Shown here: piece after piece, positions 8,028 through 16,952 of the stretch
Layout: each line of letters starts with the position of its first letter
Numbering within the stretch: the first letter of the stretch is position 1
DNA from: Natroniella sulfidigena
GTDB taxonomy: Bacteria; Bacillota; Halanaerobiia; Halobacteroidales; Halobacteroidaceae
Length of the DNA stretch: 64,000 nucleotides
Direction: 5' to 3'
Assembly: GCF_023223645.1 (NCBI RefSeq)
Contig: NZ_JALKBY010000012.1
Coordinates: 33,219-97,218 of the forward strand
Notes under the pieces: generated by a model
Told to the model about the DNA's origin: nothing
The model's database searches: none
What the model saw: only the letters and a program-made list of their open reading frames with translations
Translations under genes and position numbers: made by a program

Positions 8028-8034
8028 GGGTGTA

Positions 8035-8397
8035 GTGGTGTCTGAGACAGAAGGATTTACTGTACTTGAGTTGCTAATAGTGATTGTAGTCATTGGAGTG
8101 TTGTTAATTCCAGTAGCTAATACGGTAGCTAGTACTACAGAAAAGTTGGCTACTACTTCGCTGATTACTGAAGCTGTTGGGTTGGCCCAATTAAAATTAG
8201 AAGAAGAGCGAAAGCAAGAATTTGAGGAGTTGAAGACTACTTCTTATCAACCAGTAGATGAGACTGGTGAATACCAGTATACAGTTGAGGTTGAACAGAT
8301 TGAAGAGGGTTTAAAGCAGGTACTTATTAGAGTTTATTGGCAGGATGAATTAAAAGTAGAGTTAGAGACATTCAATTCGCGGTTGGTTGAAGGCTGA
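8035..8397 (+). CDS. Minor pseudopilin, GspI/PilV-like
   Basis: 120 residues starting at GTG 8035 (a second GTG follows at 8038), after GGGG. Prepilin signal TEG then FTVLELLIVIVVIGVLL with Glu at +5. The soluble part is about 90 acidic residues; the helix is followed by a stretch with LAQLKLEEERKQEFEEL, as in GspI proteins, where AxxxLExER-type helices are typical. Third of four small pseudopilin-like genes. Confidence 0.75.
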   Translation: MVSETEGFTVLELLIVIVVIGVLLIPVANTVASTTEKLATTSLITEAVGLAQLKLEEERKQEFEELKTTSYQPVDETGEYQYTVEVEQIEEGLKQVLIRVYWQDELKVELETFNSRLVEG

Positions 8398-8402
8398 TTC
8401 TA

Positions 8403-8849
8403 ATGAATAGATTAATTAGTAAACAAGATGGTTATACTGTAGTAGAGATGATGGTGGTAATTTCAATCTTAGGGATTTTAATTGGTGCCTTGATTGGAAT
8501 CAATAGAACTTTGCTTACAACTTGGCTGAATAGTAACTTACACTCGCAATTGCAACAAGAGTTGAGGGTCAGTATGAACCAGATAGTAAGTAATTTACGG
8601 TCGGCTAAGCAGATAATTACTGTTGAACAGCAAAGGATTTCTTTTTATGATCAGCAATTTGCTGAGCAAGAGATTTATTACAAGTCAGAAGTAGGGTTGG
8701 CCCATAATGATGATCTAAATTTGATCAGTAATCGAATCAGTGATCTGAAATTTGAATTGGTGGCTGATGATTTATTAGTTATTAAATTAGTAGCCAAGAA
8801 AGATAAGTTAGAAAGAGAGTTACAGACAGGGCTAGTGATCAATAGATAG
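8403..8849 (+). CDS. Minor pseudopilin, GspJ/PilW-like
   Basis: 148 residues. Prepilin signal QDG then YTVVEMMVVISILGILIG, Glu at +5. The post-helix region (LHSQLQQELRVSMNQIVSNLRSA, split here for length) matches the pattern of GspJ/PilW minor pilins, in which the polar helix is followed by a beta domain (here 60-148). Starts 5 bases after the preceding stop codon. Confidence 0.75.
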   Translation: MNRLISKQDGYTVVEMMVVISILGILIGALIGINRTLLTTWLNSNLHSQLQQELRVSMNQIVSNLRSAKQIITVEQQRISFYDQQFAEQEIYYKSEVGLAHNDDLNLISNRISDLKFELVADDLLVIKLVAKKDKLERELQTGLVINR

Positions 8850-8863
8850 ATTGGGTGAAAGCG

Positions 8864-9664
8864 ATGGTTAGAGGAGAGCAAGGATATATCACCATCTTTG
8901 TTATAGTTATTTTGGTTGTGATCGGAAGTTTAATCCCTTTATTTGTACAGTTAGTAACTAATGAATTACAGATTACTGCTAATTATCGACAGATGGTTCA
9001 GGAAGATTACTGGCAGGAAGGGTTAGAAGTAGTAGCTGCTCATCAAGTAATAGAAGAATTAACAGAGCAGTTGAGCAATCAATTAGTGACTAGAGAAGAG
9101 TTGGCGGCAATTTCTGTAGCAGGGACAGAAAAGATTGAGAGTAAACTATATGATGAAGTAGTTAAGATTGATTATGAAATAGTAGAGATTGTAGATCAAG
9201 CTGCTCAAGTTAATTTAAATCTACATAGCCAAGAGATGTTAGAATCATTACCAGAGATTGGTGAAATATTGGCAGAAAGGATAATTAATAATCGTGTTTA
9301 TCAAGATCAAGCAGAGATTTTAAAGCTTACCGGTATCGGCCAGACGACCTATCAAGATATTAAGGATTATATCACAGTCGAGTCAGCTGGTAAGATTAAT
9401 CTGAATACTGCCTGTCAGACTGTATTGCAGACTTTACCTGAGATTGGTGAAACTTCAGCTGAAGAAATAGTTGATCATCGTCAACAAGAAGGCAGATATA
9501 CAGAGGTAGAGGAGTTAAAAGAAGTGGTAGGGATTGGTGATGGTACCTATGAGCAAGTAGAGGATCTAATTACGGTTGAAGCAGGTTTATTGCAGGTCGA
9601 GATAGAGCTTGAGCAAGCTGAGCAAAAGTATAATCAACGAATAGTTTTAGATTTAGGAGGTTAA
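8864..9664 (+). CDS. GspK-like tip pseudopilin with two helix-hairpin-helix motifs
   Basis: 266 residues from ATG 8864, which has GGGTG 7 bases upstream; GTG 8855 would overlap that site. The leader MVRGEQG is followed by YITIFVIVILVVIGSL. The +5 Glu found in other pilins is absent, which is the known feature of GspK, the tip subunit of type II pseudopili. The C-terminal half has two tandem ComEA-like helix-hairpin-helix units (LNLHSQEMLESLPEIGE and LNTACQTVLQTLPEIGE), each followed by a second hairpin (LTGIG, VVGIG). GspK carries related alpha-helical domains, so tip function is likely; DNA contact is a possible alternative. Confidence 0.75.
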   Translation: MVRGEQGYITIFVIVILVVIGSLIPLFVQLVTNELQITANYRQMVQEDYWQEGLEVVAAHQVIEELTEQLSNQLVTREELAAISVAGTEKIESKLYDEVVKIDYEIVEIVDQAAQVNLNLHSQEMLESLPEIGEILAERIINNRVYQDQAEILKLTGIGQTTYQDIKDYITVESAGKINLNTACQTVLQTLPEIGETSAEEIVDHRQQEGRYTEVEELKEVVGIGDGTYEQVEDLITVEAGLLQVEIELEQAEQKYNQRIVLDLGG

Positions 9665-9669
9665 GCAAG

Positions 9670-10704
9670 GTGTGGTCAAGGAGTAATAATAAATTATCGT
9701 TAGGATTGGATATTGGGGATGATTCAGTAAAGTTGGCCCAGTTAATAAGGGGTTCTCAAGTCCCTCAGTTACAGGAGTGTATTATCAAAAAGTTACCCGA
9801 AGGTGCTATTCAAGAGGGAGTAATTAAGGAAGAAGATGCTTTAGAAGAAGCTTTGGAGTTGCTTGTAACTGAATATGATTTACAAGGGCAAGAGGTTGTG
9901 ATAGCTATGTCAGGTAGTGATTTATTTGTTAAAAAATTAAGCTTGCCACAAGTTGAGTCAGAAGAATTAACAGAGATAGTTAAGTGGGAAGCTGAAGATC
10001 ATCTACCACTTTCTCGGGAGGAGATTGTTTTAGATTACCATATAATTGAACAAAAGAAGACGGAGGTTGAACTACTGTTAGTAGCTATTAAGGAAGAGAT
10101 TGTATTAGATTATGTTAATTTGATAGAACGGGCTGGCTTGCAGGTCAAGGCTGTGGATATTGAGCCGTTAGCTTTACAAAGGATTTTATTTAGCCCAGAG
10201 CAAGCAAAGGATGATCTAATTTTGCTCGATTTAGGAAAAAATAAAACTGAATTCATAGTCTTTAAGCAAGGTGAACTTGAATTCAGGCGTATTCTATCTG
10301 TAGGGGGGAGAGATTTTTCTGAGGAAGTTAAGGCTAAAAGTGAGCAGAGTATTAATTTAAGAGAAGCAAGAAGAGTTAAACAGAAGCAAAATTTATTTAA
10401 GTCAGAATTGATAACTAATAGTTCAATAACTCTGCTTAAGGAAGTAAAACGGGCGATCGATTATTACCAATTAAAATTTGAAGAAAATACTCAACAACGA
10501 ATTATTTTAACTGGTGGAGGAGCAAAATTAAAAGGATTGAAAGAATTTTTAGAACAGAAATTGCAATTCAAAGTAGAGGTAGGCAAAGAACTAGCAATGA
10601 TTGATTTTGATCCTGAAAGATTTGCTAGCCATTATTTACGTGATAAGTTTGTCTTAATAGCAGTCAGTTTAGGTTTAGCAATGAGGGGATTAAAAAATGG
10701 TTGA
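9670..10704 (+). CDS. pilM: Pilus assembly protein PilM (actin-like ATPase)
   Basis: 344 residues. Cytoplasmic actin-fold protein that binds the N-terminal tail of PilN and links the assembly motor to the membrane complex. Visible: LGLDIGDDSVKLAQL (phosphate 1 loop, residues about 11-25), ILLDLGKNKTEFIV (phosphate 2 loop) and ILTGGGAKLKGL (adenosine motif). GTG 9670 start, with GGAGG 9 bases upstream. Followed by pilN with an 8-base overlap. Confidence 0.88.
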   Translation: MWSRSNNKLSLGLDIGDDSVKLAQLIRGSQVPQLQECIIKKLPEGAIQEGVIKEEDALEEALELLVTEYDLQGQEVVIAMSGSDLFVKKLSLPQVESEELTEIVKWEAEDHLPLSREEIVLDYHIIEQKKTEVELLLVAIKEEIVLDYVNLIERAGLQVKAVDIEPLALQRILFSPEQAKDDLILLDLGKNKTEFIVFKQGELEFRRILSVGGRDFSEEVKAKSEQSINLREARRVKQKQNLFKSELITNSSITLLKEVKRAIDYYQLKFEENTQQRIILTGGGAKLKGLKEFLEQKLQFKVEVGKELAMIDFDPERFASHYLRDKFVLIAVSLGLAMRGLKNG

Positions 10705-11197
10705 TTTATTACCGCTGAAGATAAAAAAAGAGAGAAGGTATAACAGGTATAAAAGAGTTAGCTTGCTTGTTTTATCTTGTCTATTAGTTGCAGTATTAGG
10801 CTGGGGGCTATATAGCAATTCTTTAGTTGTTGAATATCAAAAGGAGCTGGAGGAAACTAAGGAGGAAAGTGTTGAGCTATCCTTAGTTGAATTAGAAAGG
10901 CTAGAGCAGAGACAGCAAGTAATTGCAGAGGTAGGTGCTGAGCAACTGTTAAGTTACGGGCAGATTGTTGCTGATCTTAATTTAATTATACCTGCTTCGA
11001 TCTGGATTGAAGAATTTGTGATCACTGCAGAAGAAAGGCTTTTAATTACTGCTAAGGCAACTGATGATCAACAACTACTTAAAGTGATTAGTAGATTGAA
11101 TAAATATCCTTTCTTTGCTCAAGTTGAGTTGTTAGATACTGAAAGGTTAGCAGATGGAACTATTTTATTAGAGCTTGAAGGAGAGGTTAAAGAATGA
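10697..11197 (+). CDS. pilN: Pilus assembly protein PilN
   Basis: 166 residues. The N-terminus MVDLLPLKIKKERRYNRYKR is the typical PilN cytoplasmic tail (xNLLP motif) that binds PilM. One membrane helix (about residues 24-42) is followed by a coiled coil and a ferredoxin-like domain outside the membrane. Overlaps pilM by 8 bases and pilO by 4 bases, indicating translational coupling. Confidence 0.85.
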   Translation: MVDLLPLKIKKERRYNRYKRVSLLVLSCLLVAVLGWGLYSNSLVVEYQKELEETKEESVELSLVELERLEQRQQVIAEVGAEQLLSYGQIVADLNLIIPASIWIEEFVITAEERLLITAKATDDQQLLKVISRLNKYPFFAQVELLDTERLADGTILLELEGEVKE

Positions 11198-11679
11198 AGT
11201 TATTAGTAGTTAATAAGAAGATCTATTTAATCTTATTAATTGGTTTGCTAATAGCTAATTATGGAATTGCAAGTTATGTTAGGGCCAATTATAGAGAAGT
11301 TTCTAGTTTACAACAGCAATTAAAATTAGAAACAGAAAAAATAGCTCGATTTAAAGAAGGTGATTTTGTTGAGCAGGATCATACTCTATTACCGTCTCAG
11401 ATTAACTTAAGTGAATTTATAACTAAGCTTGAAGAACTGGTAGCTAAGTCTGAAATTAATTTAATTAATTTTACATCAAATGATAAATTAACAAATGAAC
11501 AGATAGTTAAGCTGCCTTTAGAGGCTTCTTTTGTTGGGGGTTATAGAGATTTAATCGAGTTTGTTGTGAGTTTAGAGCAACAGGAGAGGTTAGTGACTAT
11601 TGAAGAGTTAAAGTTAAAGGATACAGAGGAAGATAAATTAAGGATGGATTTATTATTAATTATTTATGCTCTGCAATAA
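11194..11679 (+). CDS. pilO: Pilus assembly protein PilO
   Basis: 161 residues. One N-terminal membrane helix (YLILLIGLLIANYGIASYV), a short coiled coil and a C-terminal ferredoxin-like domain containing LPLEASFVGGYRDLIEFV, which is typical of PilO. It forms heterodimers with PilN. Starts with ATGA overlap on pilN. Confidence 0.82.
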   Translation: MKLLVVNKKIYLILLIGLLIANYGIASYVRANYREVSSLQQQLKLETEKIARFKEGDFVEQDHTLLPSQINLSEFITKLEELVAKSEINLINFTSNDKLTNEQIVKLPLEASFVGGYRDLIEFVVSLEQQERLVTIEELKLKDTEEDKLRMDLLLIIYALQ

Positions 11680-11695
11680 AAAAGTGGTGAGTAAG

Positions 11696-12265
11696 GTGTT
11701 AGAGAAATTAACAACCAGATTAATTAAAGAGGTTGAAGAAACTTCTACAAAGAAATTGATAGTTTTAATTGGATTGGTTTTAGTGGCAATAGGACTGTGG
11801 ATCAATTTACTCTTTTTTTCAGAGGAAGTTGAAGTAGTGACGGAAACAAAGGATAGAAGTAGACCCAAATTAGATGCCCAACTGGATGAGGAAGAGATTA
11901 ATCATCAACAGGAAGTCGATTTATATCAGTTATATGGGATTGAAAAATTAGAGCGAGAGAGTCCATTTTTGAATCCACTAGAAGCGTCTGAGTCTGAATT
12001 TAGTTATCAAAGTGAAGAGAAAATTAAAGAGGAATCTCAAGATGACTCAGGAACTAAGTTAAAGGATGGAAGTGAACTTGAGTTAGAGCTAGAAGTATTA
12101 GGAGTTGTAAGTAGAGCAGAAAAAAGTTTAGTCTTATTAGATTTAAATGGAGAAAGTGAGTTGGTTCAAGTCGGTGATCTAATTTCTGATTTTAAGGTTG
12201 AAGCTATTTCTGCTGATCAACTTATACTTCAACAGGATAATGAACGGTATAGTTTTGATTTTTAG
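11696..12265 (+). CDS. PilP/GspC-like periplasmic pilus protein
   Basis: 189 residues from GTG 11696, which has GGTG at good distance; ATG 11666 would overlap pilO by 14 bases and is the alternative. One membrane helix (LIVLIGLVLVAIGLWINLLF), a long acidic linker, and a C-terminal beta-rich domain (VLGVVSRAEKSLVLLDL, then QVGDLI) resembling the HR domain of GspC/PilP that contacts a secretin. No secretin gene is visible in the window. Confidence 0.65.
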   Translation: MLEKLTTRLIKEVEETSTKKLIVLIGLVLVAIGLWINLLFFSEEVEVVTETKDRSRPKLDAQLDEEEINHQQEVDLYQLYGIEKLERESPFLNPLEASESEFSYQSEEKIKEESQDDSGTKLKDGSELELELEVLGVVSRAEKSLVLLDLNGESELVQVGDLISDFKVEAISADQLILQQDNERYSFDF

Positions 12266-12343
12266 AATTAATCATTTATTTTTTAGGAAAAGAATGATAA
12301 AATTAATTAAAAATTTATTGGATGTAAAAAGGAGGAGTATAAA

Positions 12344-13540
12344 ATTCGTTACTTGACAGCAGGTGAATCACATGGGAAAGCAATTACAGGAATTTTAGAA
12401 GGTATTCCAGCAAATTTAGAGGTGACACGGGAAGATATTGATCGTGAATTGGCTAGACGCCAGGGCGGATATGGTCGTGGTGGAAGGATGAAGATAGAAA
12501 CTGATCAGATTGAGATTTTATCTGGAATTAGAGGTGGAAAGACATTAGGTAGTCCGATTACCTTTCAAATTAAGAATGATGATTGGGAGAATTGGCAGCA
12601 GGTGTTGGCCCCATTTGGTAATTCGGGTTATGATCAAGAAGAGGTAACGATTAAGAAAGAAGAAAAGGTCAAGTCAGTTGCTCCTAAGGTGACTAAGCCT
12701 CGCCCAGGTCATGCTGATTTGGCAGGTAGCTTAAAGTATAATCAAACTGATATTAGAAATATTTTAGAACGGGCCAGCGCTAGAGAGACGGCGGTTAGAG
12801 TAGCAATTGGAGCTGTGGCTAAGAAGTTTTTACAGCAATTTGGAATTGAAATAGTCAGCCATGTCTTACAAATAGGTCAAGCTCAACTTAAAGAGGAAGA
12901 GATCAGTTTTTCTGAAATCAAGGATAAGAGTGATCAATCTCCAGTTAGATGTATTGACTCTCAAGCAACAGAGGAGATGATCAAAGAGATTGATATCTGT
13001 AAGGAAGAAGGAAATTCTTTAGGGGGAGTCTTTGAAATCAGGGCCAACGCTTTGCCTGTCGGTCTGGGTAGTCATGTCCACTGGGATCGGAAGTTGGATG
13101 GGAAGTTGGCCCAAGCATTGATTAGTATTCAAGCTATTAAAGGAGTAGAGGTTGGTTTAGGCTTTGAAGCTGGAGCGAGGTATGGATCTAATGTCCACGA
13201 TGAAATTGGTTATCAAGATGGATTTTATCGTAATTCAAATAATGCTGGGGGAATAGAAGGTGGAACCAGCAATGGAGAAGAGATTGTCTTAAAGGCAGCT
13301 ATGAAGCCGATTCCTACATTATATCAACCACTATCATCGGTTGATTTAGAGACAAAAGAGGAGTTTAAAGCAAGTGTTGAACGCTCAGATGTAACTGCTG
13401 TACCTGCAGCTAGTGTTGTAGGTGAAGCTGTAGTAGCGGTTGAGTTGGCTAAAGCATTATTAGAAAAGTTTGGTGGAGATAGCTTAGAAGAGACTAAGAT
13501 GAATTATGATAATTACTTAGCAATCTTGGAACAGAGGTAG
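12344..13540 (+). CDS. aroC: Chorismate synthase, ATT start
   Basis: Last step of the shikimate pathway: 5-enolpyruvylshikimate-3-phosphate to chorismate, with reduced FMN as cofactor. 398 residues. Conserved motifs: GESHG, the signature GGRMKIETDQIEILSGIRGG, RPGHADLAGSLKY, and ASARETAVRVAIGA. AroC proteins begin MRYLTAGESHG. Here the codons for RYLTAGESHG are preceded by ATT at 12344, with GGAGGAG 6 bases upstream; no ATG, GTG or TTG is available before TTG 12353 (the Leu of RYL). So ATT is the likely start. First of four shikimate genes. Confidence 0.93.
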   Translation: MRYLTAGESHGKAITGILEGIPANLEVTREDIDRELARRQGGYGRGGRMKIETDQIEILSGIRGGKTLGSPITFQIKNDDWENWQQVLAPFGNSGYDQEEVTIKKEEKVKSVAPKVTKPRPGHADLAGSLKYNQTDIRNILERASARETAVRVAIGAVAKKFLQQFGIEIVSHVLQIGQAQLKEEEISFSEIKDKSDQSPVRCIDSQATEEMIKEIDICKEEGNSLGGVFEIRANALPVGLGSHVHWDRKLDGKLAQALISIQAIKGVEVGLGFEAGARYGSNVHDEIGYQDGFYRNSNNAGGIEGGTSNGEEIVLKAAMKPIPTLYQPLSSVDLETKEEFKASVERSDVTAVPAASVVGEAVVAVELAKALLEKFGGDSLEETKMNYDNYLAILEQR

Positions 13541-13546
13541 ATAAAG

Positions 13547-14047
13547 ATGAATATAGCATTAATTGGATTTATGGGAACAGGAAAGAGCTCAGTAGGTAGG
13601 AAGCTGGCAGAGCGAATAGGTTATAAGTTTGTTGATTTGGACCAAGAGATTGTTGAGTATGAAGGTCTAGAGATACCACAAATTTTTGCTACTGCAGGGG
13701 AAGATTATTTCAGAGAGGTTGAGACTGAAGTTACCAAAAAGATAGCTAGTAAAGATAAGCAGGTAATTGCAACTGGTGGAGGAGTAGTATTGAAAGAAGA
13801 GAATCTAGAGGCTTTAAGAAGTAATGGGACTTTAGTCTTATTGACTGCTACTTCTGAGGAGATATTAAAGCGAACTAGCCATGATGGTAATCGACCACTG
13901 TTAGAAGTTGATGATCCATTGGCAAAGATTGAACAGTTGTTGGCTGAGCGGAAGGATAAGTATGATTGTACGCCTTACCAGATTGATACGACTGGATTAT
14001 CATTACTTGAAGTTGTGGATGAGATAATTGAGCAGTTGGAGTTATAA
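13547..14047 (+). CDS. aroK: Shikimate kinase
   Basis: Phosphorylates shikimate at the 3-hydroxyl with ATP. 166 residues, standard length. Walker A GFMGTGKSSVG (residues about 7-17), DLDQEI (shikimate-binding Asp), FREVE, ATGGGVV and the lid region RPLLE are all present. Starts 6 bases after the aroC stop codon. Its stop codon touches a perfect palindrome (14047-14075) that may end the message. Confidence 0.93.
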   Translation: MNIALIGFMGTGKSSVGRKLAERIGYKFVDLDQEIVEYEGLEIPQIFATAGEDYFREVETEVTKKIASKDKQVIATGGGVVLKEENLEALRSNGTLVLLTATSEEILKRTSHDGNRPLLEVDDPLAKIEQLLAERKDKYDCTPYQIDTTGLSLLEVVDEIIEQLEL

Positions 14048-14075
14048 TATTGTGGCACTTAAAGTGCCACAATAT
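14047..14075. terminator. Perfect stem-loop after aroK
   Basis: ATATTGTGGCACTT (14 bases), a single A, then the exact complement AAGTGCCACAATAT. No T-run follows. It forms the left border of the 7-base-period repeat region that follows. A similar GTGGCA palindrome forms the right border of the related region at 56612. Confidence 0.5.
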
Positions 14076-14236
14076 AGTTTACAGTTGACAATGTACAGTG
14101 TACAGTTACAAGATCAAGAACTTAAGAACTCTGAAAAATTATATATTCAAGGGGTTAGACTAGTTTTGGCTTTAATAATTTAACGATTTAATGTTTTTAA
14201 CTGTCAACTGTAAACCGTAAACTGTACACTGATTTT
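14076..14236. repeat. Intergenic repeat with 7-base period, inverted ends
   Basis: Left end: TAGTTTA-CAGTTGA-CAATGTA-CAGTGTA. Right end: AACTGTC-AACTGTA-AACCGTA-AACTGTA-CACTG (about 14201-14232). The two ends are complementary, so the whole can fold back. The right end stops just before GGGGGGAG, the ribosome binding site of aroB. Related to 56443-56614 and 62050-62257. Confidence 0.6.
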
Positions 14237-14249
14237 AAGGGGGGAGATT

Positions 14250-15347
14250 ATGGAAGAAGTAAAGGTTGATCTAGGAGCACGAAGTTATCAAATCAAGGTT
14301 GGGGAAGACTTATTGAAAGATATAGGTGCTTACTTAACTGAATTAGAGATAGGTTCAAAAGTATTGATCATTACCAATGATTTAGTCGATAGCTTATATG
14401 GTCAGGAAGTGAAAGATTCATTACTAGAAGCTGGTTTTACAGTTGAAGTGGCTAAGATTGGTGATGGTGAAGAGTACAAATCATTAGAGACTGCTCAACA
14501 GTTATATGATGAAGCAGTAGCAGCTGGATTGGATCGTAGCTCTTCAATTTTGGCTTTAGGTGGTGGAGTAGTCGGTGATATAGCTGGCTTGATTGCGGCT
14601 ACTTATATGAGAGGGATTAACTTTATCCAGGTGCCTACGACATTGTTGGCCCAGGTTGATAGTAGTGTTGGTGGTAAGGTAGCAGTCAATCATGCGGCAG
14701 GAAAGAATTTGATTGGAGCTTTTTATCAGCCTAAGTTAGTTGTAGCAGATATTAAGGTGCTATCAACTTTAGAAGAGCGAGAATTAAAAGCTGGCTTAGC
14801 TGAAGTTATTAAGTATGGTGTCATCTGGGATGAAGAATTCTTTACATTTTTAGAGGATAATTATAAGGAGATTTTAGCTTTAGAGTCTCAGCCACTACAG
14901 CATTTAATTAAATTGTCCTGTCAGATTAAAGCAGCAGTAGTTGCCCAAGATGAGACTGAACGAGGTTTAAGGGCAATCTTGAATTATGGTCATACACTAG
15001 GGCATGCTTTAGAAGCGGTTACTCATTATCAGCATTATCGTCATGGAGAAGGAGTAGCGATTGGCATGGTTGGAGCAGCTAAGTTGGCTAATCGGATTGG
15101 TTGGTTAGATGAATCAGATCTGATTAGGCAAGAGAGATTGATCGAAAACTTTGGTCTGCCTATCTCTTTTAGTCAATGGTCAGTAGATGAAATCTGTCAG
15201 GCCTTAACTAAGGATAAGAAGGTTAAGGATGGAGTGATTAGATTTATTTTAGCTAAAGAGATTGGAGAAGTTGAGATTATTGGTGATTTAGAAGAGAATT
15301 TAATCAAAGAGGTTACTCAGGAATTAAAGGTGGGTGATGAAAAATGA
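14250..15347 (+). CDS. aroB: 3-dehydroquinate synthase
   Basis: Converts DAHP to 3-dehydroquinate, using NAD+ and a divalent metal. 365 residues. NAD-binding [19 protein letters not shown], active-site [12 protein letters not shown] and [12 protein letters not shown], and metal ligands in [22 protein letters not shown] and [12 protein letters not shown] 14250 follows GGGGGGAG. Overlaps aroQ by four bases. Confidence 0.95.
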   Translation: MEEVKVDLGARSYQIKVGEDLLKDIGAYLTELEIGSKVLIITNDLVDSLYGQEVKDSLLEAGFTVEVAKIGDGEEYKSLETAQQLYDEAVAAGLDRSSSILALGGGVVGDIAGLIAATYMRGINFIQVPTTLLAQVDSSVGGKVAVNHAAGKNLIGAFYQPKLVVADIKVLSTLEERELKAGLAEVIKYGVIWDEEFFTFLEDNYKEILALESQPLQHLIKLSCQIKAAVVAQDETERGLRAILNYGHTLGHALEAVTHYQHYRHGEGVAIGMVGAAKLANRIGWLDESDLIRQERLIENFGLPISFSQWSVDEICQALTKDKKVKDGVIRFILAKEIGEVEIIGDLEENLIKEVTQELKVGDEK

Positions 15348-15775
15348 TTTTAGTCCTTCACGGGCCAAATTTGAATCTATTGGGAACTCGGGAGCCAGAT
15401 GTTTATGGACTGCAAACTTTAGCAGATATTAATGAAGAATTGAAAAAAATTGCCACTGAGAATGATGTTGAGCTAGAAACCTTCCAGTCCAATAGTGAAG
15501 GGGACTTAGTAGATCGAATCCAGCAATCGATTGCAGAGGAAGTAGAAGCAATTATTATCAACCCTGCTGCCTATACTCATTATAGTATTGCCATTCGTGA
15601 TGCTTTAGCAGCAGTTGAGGTGCCGATTATTGAAGTGCATTTAAGTAATATTTATCAACGAGAAGAATTTAGACATAAATCAGTCATCTCACCTGTTGTA
15701 ACCGGTCAGATTGCAGGTTTTGGGGCTGGTAGTTATATTTTGGCCCTGCAGCAAGTATTAAGATTAATAGGTTAG
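15344..15775 (+). CDS. aroQ: Type II 3-dehydroquinate dehydratase
   Basis: Removes water from 3-dehydroquinate to give 3-dehydroshikimate. 143 residues, dodecamer-type family. [16 protein letters not shown] carries the catalytic Arg/Tyr region, [16 protein letters not shown] the substrate-binding segment, and [16 protein letters not shown] the catalytic His region. Start codon overlaps the aroB stop (ATGA). AroA, AroE and a DAHP synthase are not in this window. Confidence 0.95.
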   Translation: MILVLHGPNLNLLGTREPDVYGLQTLADINEELKKIATENDVELETFQSNSEGDLVDRIQQSIAEEVEAIIINPAAYTHYSIAIRDALAAVEVPIIEVHLSNIYQREEFRHKSVISPVVTGQIAGFGAGSYILALQQVLRLIG

Positions 15776-15801
15776 GTTTTTAGTGAGGAGTGATTAATTA
15801 A

Positions 15802-16869
15802 ATGGAAGCTAGGATTGAAAGATTAAGAGCGAAATTAACAGAGAAAGAACTAGATGCCTTATTGGTTAACAATCCAGCTAACAGGAGATATTTAAGTGGA
15901 TTTACTGGAACGGCTGGTAGCTTATTGATTAGTCAGCAAGAGGCACTATTAATTACTGATTTTCGTTATACTGAGCAAGCTCAAGCAGAAACAACAGATT
16001 ATGAAATTATTGAATTTAAGGATTCTAAATTAGAGATGTTGAATCAGTTAGTCACTGAACGGCAGATTGAAGTGTTAGGTTTTGAAGCTGAGCATGAGAC
16101 TTATGATCAATACTTAAAGTATCAAGATGAATTTGAACTAGAATTAAGAGCAACGAAAGGTTTGGTTAAAGAATTAAGAAGGGTGAAGGAGCAAAGTGAA
16201 GTAACTAAAATAAAGGAAGCAGTTCAAATTACTGAAGAAGTTTTTGCTGAAATTCAATCAAGGTTACAACCAGGGGTAATTGAGCGAGAAATTGCTGCTG
16301 AGTTAGAGTATTTACTGCGAAAGAAAGGAGCAAGAGGAAAGTCATTTGATTTTATTGTTGCCTCTGGTAAACGTTCTGCCCTACCACATGGAGTAGCAAG
16401 TGAGAAGAAGATTGAAGCTGGTGATTTATTGACGATTGATTTTGGATGTCTTTATCAAGGTTATTGCTCTGATATGACAAGGACGGTAGCCATTAAAGAT
16501 CAACCAACTGAAAAACAAGAAGAGATTTATCATACAGTCTTGGAAGCTCAGCAGGAATCGCTTAAGGGGATCAAACCGGGAGTTAAAGCATCTGCTGTTG
16601 ATCAGATTGCTCGTGAGATTATTACTGAAGCAGGATATGGAGATTATTTTGGACATGGATTAGGCCATTCTGTTGGATTAGAGATCCATGAAGAGCCGAG
16701 ATTCTCTCCCAAGGATGATACAATTTTAGAGGCAGGGATGGTAATAACGGTAGAACCAGGAATTTATTTACCTGATTGGGGTGGAGTTCGGATTGAAGAT
16801 ATAGTAGTTGTTACTGAAGATGGTTGTCAAATCTTGAATCAATTTAGTAAGGAATTAATAGTAGTTTAG
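15802..16869 (+). CDS. Xaa-Pro aminopeptidase (M24B)
   Basis: Metallopeptidase that removes N-terminal residues preceding proline. 355 residues: N-terminal creatinase-like domain (NPANRRYLSGFTGTAG) and C-terminal pita-bread domain. Metal ligands are visible in order: two Asp in DFGCLYQGYCSDMTRT, His in GHGLGHSVGLEIHE, Glu in TVEPGIYLP and Glu in GVRIED. This gene commonly precedes efp in Firmicutes, as here. AGGAG lies 11 bases before the ATG, somewhat long. Confidence 0.93.
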   Translation: MEARIERLRAKLTEKELDALLVNNPANRRYLSGFTGTAGSLLISQQEALLITDFRYTEQAQAETTDYEIIEFKDSKLEMLNQLVTERQIEVLGFEAEHETYDQYLKYQDEFELELRATKGLVKELRRVKEQSEVTKIKEAVQITEEVFAEIQSRLQPGVIEREIAAELEYLLRKKGARGKSFDFIVASGKRSALPHGVASEKKIEAGDLLTIDFGCLYQGYCSDMTRTVAIKDQPTEKQEEIYHTVLEAQQESLKGIKPGVKASAVDQIAREIITEAGYGDYFGHGLGHSVGLEIHEEPRFSPKDDTILEAGMVITVEPGIYLPDWGGVRIEDIVVVTEDGCQILNQFSKELIVV

Positions 16870-16952
16870 TCGGTTATTGCAGGTTTTTTAGCTAAGATCC
16901 TGAATAATAATTAAGGAGATTATTATTATTGCTTATAAAGGAGGATGAATCA

